Assembly (NCBI GenBank): GCA_000695325.1
Contig: AVPN01001047.1
Span: 3,891-25,541 of the forward strand
DNA from: Pleurobrachia bachei
Taxonomy: Eukaryota; Ctenophora; Tentaculata; Cydippida; Pleurobrachiidae
Direction: 5' to 3'
DNA length: 21,651 nt
Shown here: piece after piece, positions 18,501 through 19,981 of the stretch
How the letters are laid out: each line of letters opens with the position of its first letter
Position numbering within the stretch: position 1 is the stretch's first letter
Translations under genes and position numbers: made by a program
Notes under the pieces: model-generated
The model's input: only the letters and a program-made list of their open reading frames with translations
Told to the model about the DNA's origin: nothing
Database searches by the model: none

Positions 18501-18956
18501 ATTCGTGTATCATCAAGAACTATAAGATCAAGGACACTACTGACGTCATTACCGACACCATGACGAGTGGTTGGGTATTCCTGACGATGGAATATTGCAT
18601 TGCTAGATGCTTGGCTACTACTACCTGTAAATCAGTAAGTATTAATTAATATTAAATAAGTAATAATTAATCAATATTAAATACTAAACATATATAAATT
18701 GAAATATCTTATACAACCATCACATTAAACTTATTCCCAAATTCTACCCGCTAATACCTGATCTTGGTAGGCAATGGTAGCTGATCATGTAGATGTTTAT
18801 GTAATGAAGCTTGTTTCTTATAATGCCCCCCCCCCCTTCAGATCACATGGAAGTCAGAGGTGTGTACTATGCACACCAACTCATTTTACGATGATCACAC
18901 CACTAAGTTGGAATCTGTCGCTTATTCAGATTCTGTGGACATGGCCTGCTTAAAAG
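415..18956 (+). CDS. Large multi-exon gene for a modular (discoidin-, Ig-, PAN-like) protein, partial
   Basis: Gene-level entry; exons are listed separately. About 26 exons chain on the + strand with compatible phases and no internal stop, if only one copy of each duplicated exon is used. Order of segments: an unrecognised N-terminal part with a 118-residue exon present twice; a discoidin (F5/8 C)-like fold of about 130 residues, with a TLDLGALYYIYQ core and LAISDLTVYAL near its end; Ig-like segments with paired Cys and Trp; and PAN/apple-like modules with dense cysteines (TMEYCIARCLATTTCKS). The domain mix is typical of secreted or cell-surface adhesion and recognition proteins. No signal peptide, transmembrane helix, start codon or terminal stop was seen, so both ends are missing. 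The exact protein family is not recognised. It could instead be two adjacent genes, but the phase chain across 415-14377 favours one. Confidence 0.6.
694..827 (+). CDS. Exon 2 of the modular gene
   Basis: Acceptor CTGCCTGCAG and donor GTAAAC bound a frame reading YGSLTKSSSEGVEYQPVGG, then FKYHTGTKWETHTVEPKCTD. Phase in is 2 (completes CAG from exon 1). Phase out is 1 (single G), which matches either copy of exon 3. One cysteine; no known domain recognised. The donor is immediately followed by an inverted-repeat element fragment. Confidence 0.65.
835..922 (-). mobile_element. GGAACCGACCGAA-type MITE, one terminus missing
   Basis: The block shares CCAATCAGAACTCGTTATTT, then GGTCACGTGAAGCTGGTTAT, with copies at 1706, 5048 and 6932, and ends in TTCGGTCGGTTC. 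The opposite terminus is not recognisable, so this copy is truncated. Strand is relative only. Confidence 0.7.
1179..1531 (+). CDS. Exon 3A of the modular gene (alternative copy)
   Basis: 353 nt between acceptor AATTGCAG and donor GTATGT; phase 1 in, phase 0 out. Reads DKLILSVATTENVGLTVNI, then VVSAQLDPWAQMIAIKVDG, SSVIFSLITPSGQFNSS and MPGLLCYDDTDTNWEKFSW, with a second Cys near the end (AVDCTLGSY). The alternating hydrophobic pattern suggests a beta-sandwich domain, but I do not recognise the family. The paralogous exon 3B has the same length and phases. Using both in one transcript would shift the frame, so they can only be alternatives. Confidence 0.7.
1579..1686 (+). mobile_element. GGAACCGACCGAA-type MITE, full length
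   Basis: Begins GGAACCAACCGAATCAGGAA and ends TTTCGGTCGGTTC, giving imperfect terminal inverted repeats around CTGATTGGCTGATAACCAGC, a CACGTG core and GGTCTGATTGG. It lies in inverted orientation to the copy at 1706. Non-coding and non-autonomous. Confidence 0.75.
1706..1801 (-). mobile_element. GGAACCGACCGAA-type MITE, full length
   Basis: Begins GGAACGGCGACCGAAAC and ends TTCGGTCGGTTCC, with CCAATCAGAAC, GGTCACGTGAAGCTGG and a second CAATC-like box inside. Paired head to head with the copy at 1579, so the two together make a larger inverted structure just after exon 3A. Confidence 0.75.
1920..1980 (+). CDS. CCDC39: CCDC39 fragment, first exon
   Basis: Reads SKLNKIDQEALKQHEIIYNQ up to donor GTATTC. 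The acceptor is either AG at 1918-1919 or 1921-1922; both give the same entering phase (two bases missing). There is no initiator here. The region upstream is duplicated intron of the other gene, so the preceding CCDC39 exon is missing. Confidence 0.7.
1920..3356 (+). CDS. CCDC39: CCDC39, central part only (4 exons)
   Basis: CCDC39 (FAP59) works with CCDC40 as the 96-nm molecular ruler on axonemal doublets of motile cilia, placing radial spokes and inner dynein arms. About 340 codons of the central coiled coil are present in four exons: 1920-1980, 2090-2734, 2867-3017, 3193-3356. Diagnostic stretches are KIDQEALKQHEIIYNQ; RYEIVMTAMAPPEGEEEHSA followed by YYVISAAQ; EKEALQREGDELDANIRKAE; and LEEQRRAVMDKYKYKRRQVR followed by ELQEDL. 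These align with my recollection of vertebrate CCDC39. All exons are open and their junctions are in frame. The N-terminal third and C-terminal third are absent, and no CCDC39 sequence was found elsewhere in the window. The fragment lies between two copies of an exon of an unrelated gene. A displaced gene fragment or a misassembly are both possible. Confidence 0.85.
2090..2734 (+). CDS. CCDC39: CCDC39 fragment, second exon (coiled coil)
   Basis: 645 nt (215 codons, phase 0 to 0) between acceptor TTTTCCTAG and donor GTTCGT. Begins DFQLQVLERKVARLQGE, directly continuing YNQ of the previous exon, and ends PPEGEEEHSAAYYVISAAQ. The heptad-rich, Glu/Lys/Leu-rich sequence is a long coiled coil. No stop or frameshift is present, so it is either functional or recently displaced. 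Confidence 0.88.
2867..3017 (+). CDS. CCDC39: CCDC39 fragment, third exon
   Basis: Acceptor CTATTCCAG and donor GTAAGT. Reads EKEALQREGDELDANIRKAE, then KEIHALENTIKVMNARNSMY, a strongly conserved CCDC39 block. Leaves one base (A), which the next exon completes to AGC (Ser). Confidence 0.87.
3193..3356 (+). CDS. CCDC39: CCDC39 fragment, fourth exon
   Basis: Acceptor CCATCAG and donor GTAAAT. Reads SEDLEEERTLEEQRRAVMDK, then YKYKRRQVRELQEDLDAM, ending in phase 0 after AGQ. After this donor no further CCDC39 exon is visible; the next kilobase is repeat sequence. Confidence 0.85.
3360..4393. repeat. Alternating A-B-A-B repeat block, no gene
   Basis: Two unit types alternate. Unit A (about 3500-3640 and 3918-4053) has GGCTCTAA, ATTTTGACT, TTCCCACTTT and GTTTCAAGTCGATATTTTA, then GCAGAACGGAAAATA. 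Unit B (about 3749-3835 and 4158-4236) has ACTA(C)AAGAACATGC, GAAAGTTTC or AAAATTTCAAG, and AAACGGTGTGG. Between them GTGCAGGGGCA-type words recur many times. Open frames here have no coding look. Confidence 0.65.
4571..4923 (+). CDS. Exon 3B of the modular gene (alternative copy)
   Basis: 353 nt between acceptor CACTATACAG and donor GTATGT, same phases as exon 3A. About 104 of 118 residues match exon 3A; changes cluster near the start (TTLNVGLTVNVDETVTNPAA) and the end (SYNLQSDQSNLK). The core VVSAQLDPWAQMIAIKVDG is unchanged. Its phase 0 end joins exon 4 (VDAAAQPIKTAAGG). This copy is contiguous with the rest of the gene, so it is the likelier constitutive form. Confidence 0.72.
4933..5028 (+). 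mobile_element. GGAACCGACCGAA-type MITE in duplication copy 2
   Basis: Counterpart of the element at 1579: GGAATCAGGAAATACTGG, CCTGATTGGCTCATAACCAG, CACGTGACC, ending TTTCGGTCGGTTC. The left end has lost part of its terminus. Confidence 0.7.
5048..5142 (-). mobile_element. GGAACCGACCGAA-type MITE in duplication copy 2
   Basis: Counterpart of the element at 1706: GGAACCGCGACCGAAAC at the left, CACGTGAAGCTGGTTATC in the middle, diverged right end TTTGGCCGGTTC. Its presence in both duplicates shows that it inserted before the duplication. Confidence 0.7.
5470..5557 (+). CDS. Exon 4 of the modular gene
   Basis: Acceptor ATTTACAG and donor GTAATA. Reads VDAAAQPIKTAAGGAFVVRL, then DLTQLDYQR, entering in phase 0 and leaving one base (G). 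Links the exon 3 domain to the discoidin-like region. Confidence 0.65.
5558..5657 (+). pseudogene. Tandem duplicate of intron end plus start of exon 5, stopped
   Basis: The intron start AATACAATGGAGTAC occurs at 5560 and again near 5645. Between them, acceptor TTTTCAG at 5610-5616 is followed by TGGCTGCGGGGATAGCTCCG, a copy of exon 5's first codons (VAAGIAPS), then TAA at 5640-5642. Exon 5's edge with its acceptor was thus duplicated and the upstream copy is dead. Splicing to it would end the protein. Confidence 0.7.
5660..5835 (+). mobile_element. TA-flanked MITE (CAGTCGGACCCC ends), copy A
   Basis: Terminal inverted repeats CAGTCGGATCCCGATTTAG and (reverse) GGTCCGACTG are flanked by TA on both sides (5658-5659, 5836-5837). 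Internal CCCCGATTTAG(T)GACA motifs repeat. The unoccupied sequence GGAGTACTAATT is kept at 5568-5579, giving a direct empty-site comparison. TA duplication and end type fit a Tc1/mariner/pogo-like non-autonomous element. No transposase frame. Confidence 0.85.
5877..6018 (+). CDS. Exon 5 of the modular gene (start of discoidin-like domain)
   Basis: Acceptor ATTTTCAG and donor GTGAGT. Reads VAAEIAPSWTSGPTTKDTDV, then SLLDVADIATAAVVAGQDSE and TNQYTPI. The part after DTDV resembles the first strand region of a discoidin domain. Its last bases and donor are the first unit of a 43-bp tandem array. Reading on past the donor meets TGA at once, so use of a later donor would truncate the protein. Confidence 0.7.
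5991..6247 (+). repeat. 43-bp minisatellite that includes a splice donor, 6 units
   Basis: The unit contains GAAACAAACCAATACACACC, then TATATTGTGAGTTTATATAT. Units start near 5991, 6029, 6072, 6115, 6165 and 6208. Each carries a TATATT|GTGAGT-like donor (GT at 6019, 6062, 6105, 6155, 6198; GTAAGT at 6242). The first unit overlaps the coding end of exon 5. Confidence 0.9.
6248..6450. other. Intron 5 remainder
   Basis: AT-rich non-coding sequence between the donor array and the acceptor ATTTCTTCAG. I see no further structure. Confidence 0.5.
6451..6532 (+). CDS. Exon 6 of the modular gene (discoidin-like core)
   Basis: Acceptor GATTTCTTCAG, donor GTAATG. Reads FTSTLWEIGTVPTSYYTLDL, then GALYYIYQ. 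The W...LDLG..Y.I pattern is the hallmark central strand of F5/8 type C (discoidin) domains. A longer version ending at GLYR (donor GTGTAA or GTAAAA near 6557) is possible but gives a poorer phase match to the next exon. Confidence 0.65.
6784..6895 (+). CDS. Exon 7 of the modular gene (discoidin-like)
   Basis: Acceptor TTTTCATTCAG, donor GTGAGT. Reads ISVNAMFQSTDSYILFKVSS, then DIFSSKFFTSELLAAAA. Joined to exon 6 the sequence YYIYQ-ISVNA fits the discoidin beta strand. An upstream acceptor at 6724 (also ATTCAG|ATAA) would lengthen the exon but enters in another phase. Confidence 0.6.
6932..7035 (-). mobile_element. GGAACCGACCGAA-type MITE, best preserved copy
   Basis: Near-perfect ends GGAACCGACCGAA and TTCGGTCGGTTCC enclose AGCCAATCAGAGCTC, TTATTTAGGCCACTGACTGG and AGCCAATAAGGGACC. 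The CACGTG core of other copies is mutated here to CCACTG. Flanked by AACACACCA on the left and TGTGACACAC on the right, without a clear target duplication. Confidence 0.8.
7039..7086 (+). repeat. 12-bp tandem repeat, 4 units
   Basis: GACACACTATTT is repeated four times immediately after the inverted-repeat element at 6932, the last unit slightly changed. Confidence 0.9.
7160..7279 (+). CDS. Exon 8 of the modular gene (end of discoidin-like domain)
   Basis: Acceptor CTCCTGCAG, donor GTATCA. Reads VKETNIGWHGDMVRIAPHRA, then WGATNDLAISDLTVYALRS. The V-R-I strand and the closing (L)AISDLTVYAL strand match the C-terminal strands of a discoidin/galactose-binding fold. There are no cysteines in this domain, unlike the disulfide-closed blood-clotting type. 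Phase 1 in and out. Confidence 0.68.
7291..7610 (+). repeat. 26-bp minisatellite, about 12 units
   Basis: The unit is CAGTCTCCATGGTAACTGAT plus TCAAAT. Variation affects the ACTGATTC part; CCATGG is nearly constant. One unit contains GTTACCATGGTAAC (7319-7332), a palindrome matching an RFX X-box. Confidence 0.92.
7842..7972 (+). CDS. Exon 9 of the modular gene (Ig-like, first half)
   Basis: Acceptor CGTTATAG, donor GTATGT. Reads EVIGTGRVIGEYTYEYDCEL, then DYYSYESGTKPAVSWTMDK. The spacing of the Cys and the later Trp (C...SW) resembles strands B and C of an Ig fold. Phase 1 in, 0 out. Confidence 0.65.
7985..8050 (-). mobile_element. GGAACCGACCGAA-type MITE, truncated
   Basis: Begins CAGGAACCGACCAAAACAAC and shares AACTCGTTATTTAGGTCACG with the family, but no right terminus is present. 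Sits directly after the exon 9 donor. Confidence 0.65.
8169..8340 (+). CDS. Exon 10 of the modular gene (Ig-like, second half)
   Basis: Acceptor CCCCTTTTCAG, donor GTATAA. Reads TTTYKYNPDMLKMFVPAAAT, then GTTVTVTAADDGKEKRCSGE and LDHGQTFSRGWVQKSPP. With exon 9 it gives a Cys-Trp-Cys Ig-like pattern. Unusually GC-rich relative to its introns, as expected for an exon. Phase 0 in, 1 out. Confidence 0.7.
8439..8579 (+). CDS. Exon 11 of the modular gene (Cys-rich Ig-like)
   Basis: Acceptor CCTCTCTCAG, donor GTAAGT. Reads AECVIAETYVYEGQEDVYVV, then CTCYEDVIATSSCSIDWSLP. Four cysteines and a SIDW motif. The E-G-Q-x-V-x-V-x-C arrangement is like an Ig B strand. Phase 1 in and out. Confidence 0.7.
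8777..8910 (+). CDS. Exon 12 of the modular gene
   Basis: Acceptor ACCCATGCAG, donor GTATGG. Reads YSVIRIASSGSDCEVWSNEV, then QLATMYNSDQSYEGKYMLAF. The DQSYEGKYMLAF block resembles the D-x-G-x-Y pattern before the second Ig cysteine. Phase 1 in, 0 out. Confidence 0.65.
9124..9206 (+). CDS. Exon 13 of the modular gene
   Basis: Acceptor TTTGTTGCAG, donor GTGAGT. Reads LNKAVFQKPSNPTDQIISIK, then CTDTNANP, leaving two bases (CC) completed by exon 14 to Pro. I-S-I-K-C looks like the B strand of a further Ig-like segment. Confidence 0.6.
9207..9484. other. Intron 13 with a MITE remnant
   Basis: A fragment at about 9223-9260 (CAGGAAGCGACCGAATAAGG, then AAATACTGG) is a remnant of the GGAACCGACCGAA family. 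The rest is AT-rich non-coding sequence. Confidence 0.55.
9485..9648 (+). CDS. Exon 14 of the modular gene (Ig-like)
   Basis: Acceptor ATTATCTAG, donor GTGAGT. Reads PWVEMSYYDSKGVEHYSGSA, then NFQCDSSEPADWAKKDIVIT. It starts with the Trp (W-V-E-M) and later has a Cys (NFQC), completing the Ig-like pattern begun in exon 13. Leaves one base (A), which exon 15 completes to Lys across the foldback-bearing intron. Confidence 0.65.
9833..10116 (+). repeat. Left arm 11-bp tandem array (TTCACCATTTC)
   Basis: About 25 uninterrupted units. The outermost few use TTTTTCACCA and the inner ones TTTCTTCACCA. Open frames through it are repeat artefacts. Confidence 0.95.
10117..10979. other. Assembly gap (Ns) in the foldback loop
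   Basis: 863 undetermined bases placed between the two arms, where sequencing or assembly through the hairpin and array failed. The true length is unknown. Confidence 0.99.
10980..11372 (-). repeat. Right arm 11-bp tandem array (GGTGAAAAATT)
   Basis: About 34 units, reverse complement of the left arm type. A short irregular patch near 11010-11050 (ACTGGTTAGATGAGATGGCG, then AAGAAATGGTGAAGAAATGG) contains the variant common in the left arm. Confidence 0.95.
11437..11508. other. Intron 14 segment
   Basis: Short non-coding spacer between the foldback element's target duplication and the second TA-flanked MITE. Confidence 0.5.
11509..11680 (+). mobile_element. TA-flanked MITE (CAGTCGGACCCC ends), copy B
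   Basis: Ends CAGTCGGACCCCTATTTAGT and GGGGGTCCGACTG, flanked by TA (11507-11508 and 11681-11682). Internal CCCCGATTTAGTGAC and its complement recur. Closely related to copy C; more distant from copy A. Confidence 0.87.
11795..11872 (+). CDS. Exon 15 of the modular gene
   Basis: Acceptor ATTTTTCAG, donor GTAAGT. Reads KNPLALKVWAASGTTAWCSY, then DKNGGI. Its phase matches exon 14 exactly, so no coding exon need be hidden in the gap. Phase 1 in and out. Confidence 0.65.
   Translation, partial: RTLWLSKCGQLLELLRGVVTTRMVA
11919..11945. mobile_element. Remnant of the GGAACCGACCGAA MITE
   Basis: GGAACCGACCTAACCAGGAA followed by ATTGTT resembles only one terminus of the family; the rest is missing. 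Lies within the 103-bp intron between exons 15 and 16. Confidence 0.5.
11976..12164 (+). CDS. Exon 16 of the modular gene
   Basis: Acceptor CCCTCTCAG, donor GTAAGT. Reads DSSGSVEGSKDALFTNPQYT, then LRGYQSAQRVQYVNSVDDLA and VGITRDSVKYTPVAFKDWQK. No cysteine. Hydrophilic and probably the outer strands of an Ig-like or related beta domain. Phase 1 in and out. Confidence 0.7.
12299..12459 (+). CDS. Exon 17 of the modular gene (Ig-like B-C strands)
   Basis: Acceptor GTATTTCAG, donor GTTAGT. Reads RPTVTSAYKTELKTDTKRTV, then TLSCTMVVKESVTVTMKFYM. V-T-L-S-C is a typical Ig B strand. The last coding bases and donor (TTATTG|GTTAGT) are duplicated at 12497-12508 in the following minisatellite. Phase 1 in, 0 out. 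Confidence 0.72.
12460..12691 (+). repeat. Minisatellite carrying splice donor copies and X-box palindromes
   Basis: Irregular units of about 27-43 bp share GTTAGTAACCATGGTAAC. The 14-bp palindrome GTAACCATGGTAAC is exact at 12464, 12507, 12534, 12561 and 12678, and has one or two changes at 12598 and 12637. The first unit starts at the exon 17 donor itself. Confidence 0.9.
12464..12691. promoter_or_regulatory. Cluster of RFX X-box-like palindromes (function unproven)
   Basis: GTAACC-AT-GGTAAC fits the X-box consensus GTNRCC(0-3 nt)RGYAAC bound by RFX factors, which drive ciliary genes. Five exact and two imperfect copies lie within 230 bp. More CCATGG-containing relatives follow at 12850-12885. 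As they are inside an intronic minisatellite, the match may be a by-product of the repeat. Confidence 0.3.
12721..12828 (+). CDS. Exon 18 of the modular gene (Ig-like E-F strands)
   Basis: Acceptor TTCTGTCTAG, donor GTTAGT. Reads TTGADATIAATRTDDKVVGT, then LDVDYGATNNTWFWCQ. The closing W-F-W-C pairs with the Cys of exon 17 to complete an Ig-like domain. Phase 0 in and out. Confidence 0.7.
13017..13083 (+). CDS. Exon 19 of the modular gene (acceptor uncertain)
   Basis: Reads SDPITGKEYTLQSDKAVPES followed by LT up to donor GTGAGT, leaving one base (C). The supported frame needs an acceptor at ATTCAAG (13010-13016), which has a poor pyrimidine tract. The residues before it (VRFK) read naturally after WFWCQ, so the exon start may lie slightly upstream. 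Donor and frame are more reliable than the start. Confidence 0.45.
13268..13314 (+). CDS. Exon 20 of the modular gene (short)
   Basis: Acceptor GATTTCAG; donor GTATAC is weak. Reads LTVSALSPYVTSDSLA, entering in phase 1 and leaving in phase 0 to meet exon 21. Continuing past the donor hits TGA soon. Only 47 nt, so confidence is moderate. Confidence 0.5.
13315..13709. other. Intron 20 with a short perfect inverted repeat
   Basis: GCCGCTTGTAGT at 13401-13412 and its exact complement at 13483-13494 enclose 70 bp containing GCATTACCGTAATGG. It may be the ends of another small element; no target duplication is apparent. Nothing else is recognised. Confidence 0.45.
13710..13802 (+). CDS. Exon 21 of the modular gene
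   Basis: Acceptor TCTTTCACAG, donor GTAATA. Reads SWVTSDADTAITTGATIATW, then NDAYEDTDLSK, phase 0 in and out. Its 3' edge ACCGACCTCTCAAAG|GTA is copied again at about 14064-14081 in the intron. Confidence 0.65.
13817..13984 (+). mobile_element. TA-flanked MITE (CAGTCGGACCCC ends), copy C
   Basis: Left end AAGTCGGACCCCGATTTAGT (first base changed from C) and right end TCGGGGTCCAACTG, flanked by TA. Internal order as in copy B. Confidence 0.83.
13998..14160 (+). repeat. Tandem duplication (~88 bp) that includes an exon 21 donor copy
   Basis: Two units start GTGCTATATCACCGGTGTGT at 13998 and 14087 and continue through AACGCACCCC and GAGGTGCATTATTCCCGCTA to TACCGACCTCT. The first unit includes a copy of the exon 21 end with its donor; in the second this part is decayed (CTCTTTGCGG). 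Confidence 0.8.
14269..14377 (+). CDS. Exon 22 of the modular gene (Ig-like end)
   Basis: Acceptor TTTAATTCAG, donor GTTAGT. Reads AYYVAFVWDGTSLNNDYVCT, then YVDSSNKMIGTMKPLP. The D-Y-V-C-T-Y motif is a classical Ig F strand. Phase 0 in, 1 out. Last Ig-like exon before the PAN-like region. Confidence 0.7.
14572..14666 (+). CDS. Exon 23 of the modular gene (PAN/apple-like, first part)
   Basis: Acceptor ACCGGTACAG, donor GTGAGT. Reads DPPPHPSLTECPDIESCARL, then CYYTSACKSFSW. The C...C...C......CKSFSW spacing is PAN/apple-like. An earlier acceptor (CTCTGTAG at 14536) would run into a stop. The exon's 3' edge with donor is duplicated at 14774-14806. Confidence 0.7.
14667..15071. other. Intron 23 with decayed exon-edge copies
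   Basis: 14774-14806 repeats 14643-14675 (last codons of exon 23 plus donor) with two mismatches. 14937-14978 repeats the start of exon 24 with an intact acceptor ACCCAG (reads VTPGYVSSEGCYLN), then diverges. Splicing to that copy reads on to a stop at the true acceptor. Confidence 0.6.
15072..15210 (+). CDS. Exon 24 of the modular gene (PAN-like, second part)
   Basis: Acceptor CTCACCTAG, donor GTAAGA. Reads VTPGYVTNIEGCYLKGVASG, then TTKTSSSVYYTSADLETCLD and PRVAAS. Together with exon 23 (...CKSFSW) it forms a PAN-like unit: C-Y-L-K, then the closing Y-Y-T-S-A-D. Phase 0 in, 1 out. A near-identical copy exists at 16955. Confidence 0.72.
15557..15661 (+). CDS. Exon 25 of the modular gene
   Basis: Acceptor TTGTTACAG, donor GTGATA. 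Reads TLALAAVGDDSNKCTITNTM, then MQHLDTSAPSLYIYR. One cysteine, probably a linker into the next cysteine module. A decayed copy of its acceptor and first bases (TTGTTACAGCGTACTGGCTC) lies at 15474-15493. Phase 1 in and out. Confidence 0.65.
15662..16612. other. Long intron of repeat unit I; possible stop-bearing exon
   Basis: TTTTTTGAGTTTTCAG at 15875-15890 is followed by a frame reading GKFCVMEAI and TAA at 15917-15919, in phase with exon 25. It might be an alternative terminal exon or a decayed PAN start. The rest contains AAGTTTATC / CCAATAAGTTT words and degenerate copies of the exon 26 edge (CTTCTAGATTCGTGTATCAT at 15847; CTTATAGATTCATGTATCAT at 16467). Confidence 0.45.
16613..16674 (+). 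pseudogene. Exon 26, truncated copy in repeat unit I
   Basis: Starts after TTACTTCTAG like the full exon at 18501 and reads SCIIKNYKIKDTTDVITDTM, then breaks off at the end of the repeat unit into GGTAACGCGC. It lacks the cysteine-rich second half and the donor. Confidence 0.75.
16955..17093 (+). CDS. Exon 24, second copy (unit II)
   Basis: Same boundaries and phases as 15072-15210. The one coding difference I see is GTTTAT to GCTTAT, changing SSSVYY to SSSAYY. It cannot follow exon 25 of unit I in frame (needs phase 0, exon 25 leaves 1), so it could be used only instead of unit I's copy. Confidence 0.6.
17440..17544 (+). CDS. Exon 25, second copy (unit II)
   Basis: Same length and product as 15557-15661 with only a silent change seen (TCAAAC to TCGAAC). 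Phase 1 in and out lets it join exon 26 at 18501. It could also be included after unit I's exon 25, since this exon is phase-symmetric. Confidence 0.6.
17545..18500. other. Long intron of repeat unit II
   Basis: Counterpart of 15662-16612, with the same stop-bearing candidate exon (stop at 17801-17803). The part 18013-18500 recurs a third time from 20165. Confidence 0.5.
18501..18634 (+). CDS. Exon 26 of the modular gene (PAN/apple-like)
   Basis: Acceptor ATTACTTCTAG, donor GTAAGT. Reads DSCIIKNYKIKDTTDVITDT, then MTSGWVFLTMEYCIARCLAT and TTCKS. The M-E-Y-C-I-A-R-C...C-K-S helix region is a good PAN/apple match, parallel to exon 23. Phase 1 in, 0 out. Confidence 0.75.
18842..18956 (+). CDS. 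Exon 27 of the modular gene (PAN/apple-like, end)
   Basis: Acceptor is a poly-C tract then TTCAG; donor GTAAAC. Reads ITWKSEVCTMHTNSFYDDHT, then TKLESVAYSDSVDMACLK. Completes the module begun in exon 26 (C-K-S-I-T-W...C). Leaves phase 1, so another exon should follow, but none is seen before the palindrome centre. A copy of its 3' edge with donor lies at 19005-19032. Confidence 0.72.
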
Positions 18957-19074
18957 GTAAACAGCTTGTCATGTTCTAACACTCCTTTTCATTCGTAAAG
19001 AAGGGTGGACATGTGGCCTGCTTAAAAGGTAGGGGGGGGGAGACACACTGAAGTTGGGCGCGCTCGTTCACATC

Positions 19075-19257
19075 TCAACCTCGCGAGACACACTGAAGTT
19101 CGAAGTTCGAAGTTTCGCGGAAAAGTTCGAAGTTCCGTGAAAACCCATTTTCGGCTGATAAGTCATTTGAAAGAGCTACTGGTACATCTTTCGAGGTGTC
19201 CTTTATCCATACTGTGTCAATTTCACCGTTTTTGAACTTTTTGGTGAATTGGGACAA
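19075..19257 (-). other. 60-codon open frame facing the palindrome centre
   Basis: From a TTG the frame reads SQFTKKFKNGEIDTVWIKDT, then SKDVPVALSNDLSAENGF, ending TGA. Its mirror image lies at 19260-19442 and another copy at 21408-21590. No ATG and no splice context, and the product is not recognised. It looks protein-like, but the direct repeats GACACACTGAAGTT and GTTCGAA inside suggest a repeat element instead. Confidence 0.25.
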
Positions 19258-19259
19258 AA

Positions 19260-19442
19260 GTGACCGAATTAGCCAAAAAGTTCAAAAACGGTGAAATTGA
19301 CACAGTATGGATAAAGGACACCTCGAAAGATGTACCAGTAGCTCTTTCAAATGACTTATCAGCCGAAAATGGGTTTTCACGGAACTTCGAACTTTTCCGC
19401 GAAACTTCGAACTTCGAACTTCAGTGTGTCTCGCGAGGTTGA
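19260..19442 (+). other. Mirror copy of the 60-codon open frame
   Basis: Identical to the minus-strand frame after the first residues (TELAKKFKNGEIDTVWIKDT); the difference lies in the palindrome's central spacer. Starts at a non-ATG codon. Probably part of the inverted repeat rather than a gene. Confidence 0.25.
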
Positions 19443-19560
19443 GATGTGAACGAGCGCGCCCAACTTCAGTGTGTCTCCCCCCCCCTACCTTTTAAGCAGG
19501 CCACATGTCCACCCTTCTTTACGAATGAAAAGGAGTGTTAGAACATGACAAGCTGTTTAC

Positions 19561-19675
19561 CTTTTAAGCAGGCCATGTCCACAGAATCTGAATAAGCGAC
19601 AGATTCCAACTTAGTGGTGTGATCATCGTAAAATGAGTTGGTGTGCATAGTACACACCTCTGACTTCCATGTGAT
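19561..19675 (-). CDS. Exon 27, inverted copy
   Basis: Exact-looking reverse complement of 18842-18956 with acceptor and donor preserved. Oriented opposite to the gene, so unusable in the + strand transcript. Confidence 0.6.
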
Positions 19676-19712
19676 CTGAAGGGGGGGGGGGCATTATAAG
19701 AAACAAGCTTCA

Positions 19713-19813
19713 TTAGGCGTGATTCAAAAGAACGTCCAGGGGTAGGGGGATGTAGACGATTTCAGACATCTCTGGGCAAGGGGGGGGGGGCATTATAAGA
19801 AACAAGCTTCATT
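19713..19813. repeat. Insertion/duplication unique to right arm and third copy
   Basis: CATTATAAGAAACAAGCTTC with its G tract occurs twice, enclosing about 65 bp (GGCGTGATTCAAAAGAACGT to CAGACATCTCTGGGCAA). The left arm lacks it; the third forward copy has it at about 21071-21170. Confidence 0.8.
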
Positions 19814-19981
19814 ACATAAACATCTACATGATCAGCTACCATTGCCTACCAAGATCAGGTATTAGCGGGTAGAATTTGGGAATAAGTTTAATGTGATGGT
19901 TGTATAAGATATTTCAATTTATATATGTTTAGTATTTAATATTGATTAATTATTACTTATTTAATATTAATTAATACTTAC

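Larger units (their letters stand above)
16719..18562 (+). repeat. 1.84-kb tandem direct repeat, unit II
   Basis: Second copy of 14836-16674. Its exon 24-like decoy at about 16820 has lost the acceptor (ACCCAG changed to ACCCAT). Unlike unit I it continues into complete exon 26. Confidence 0.92.
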
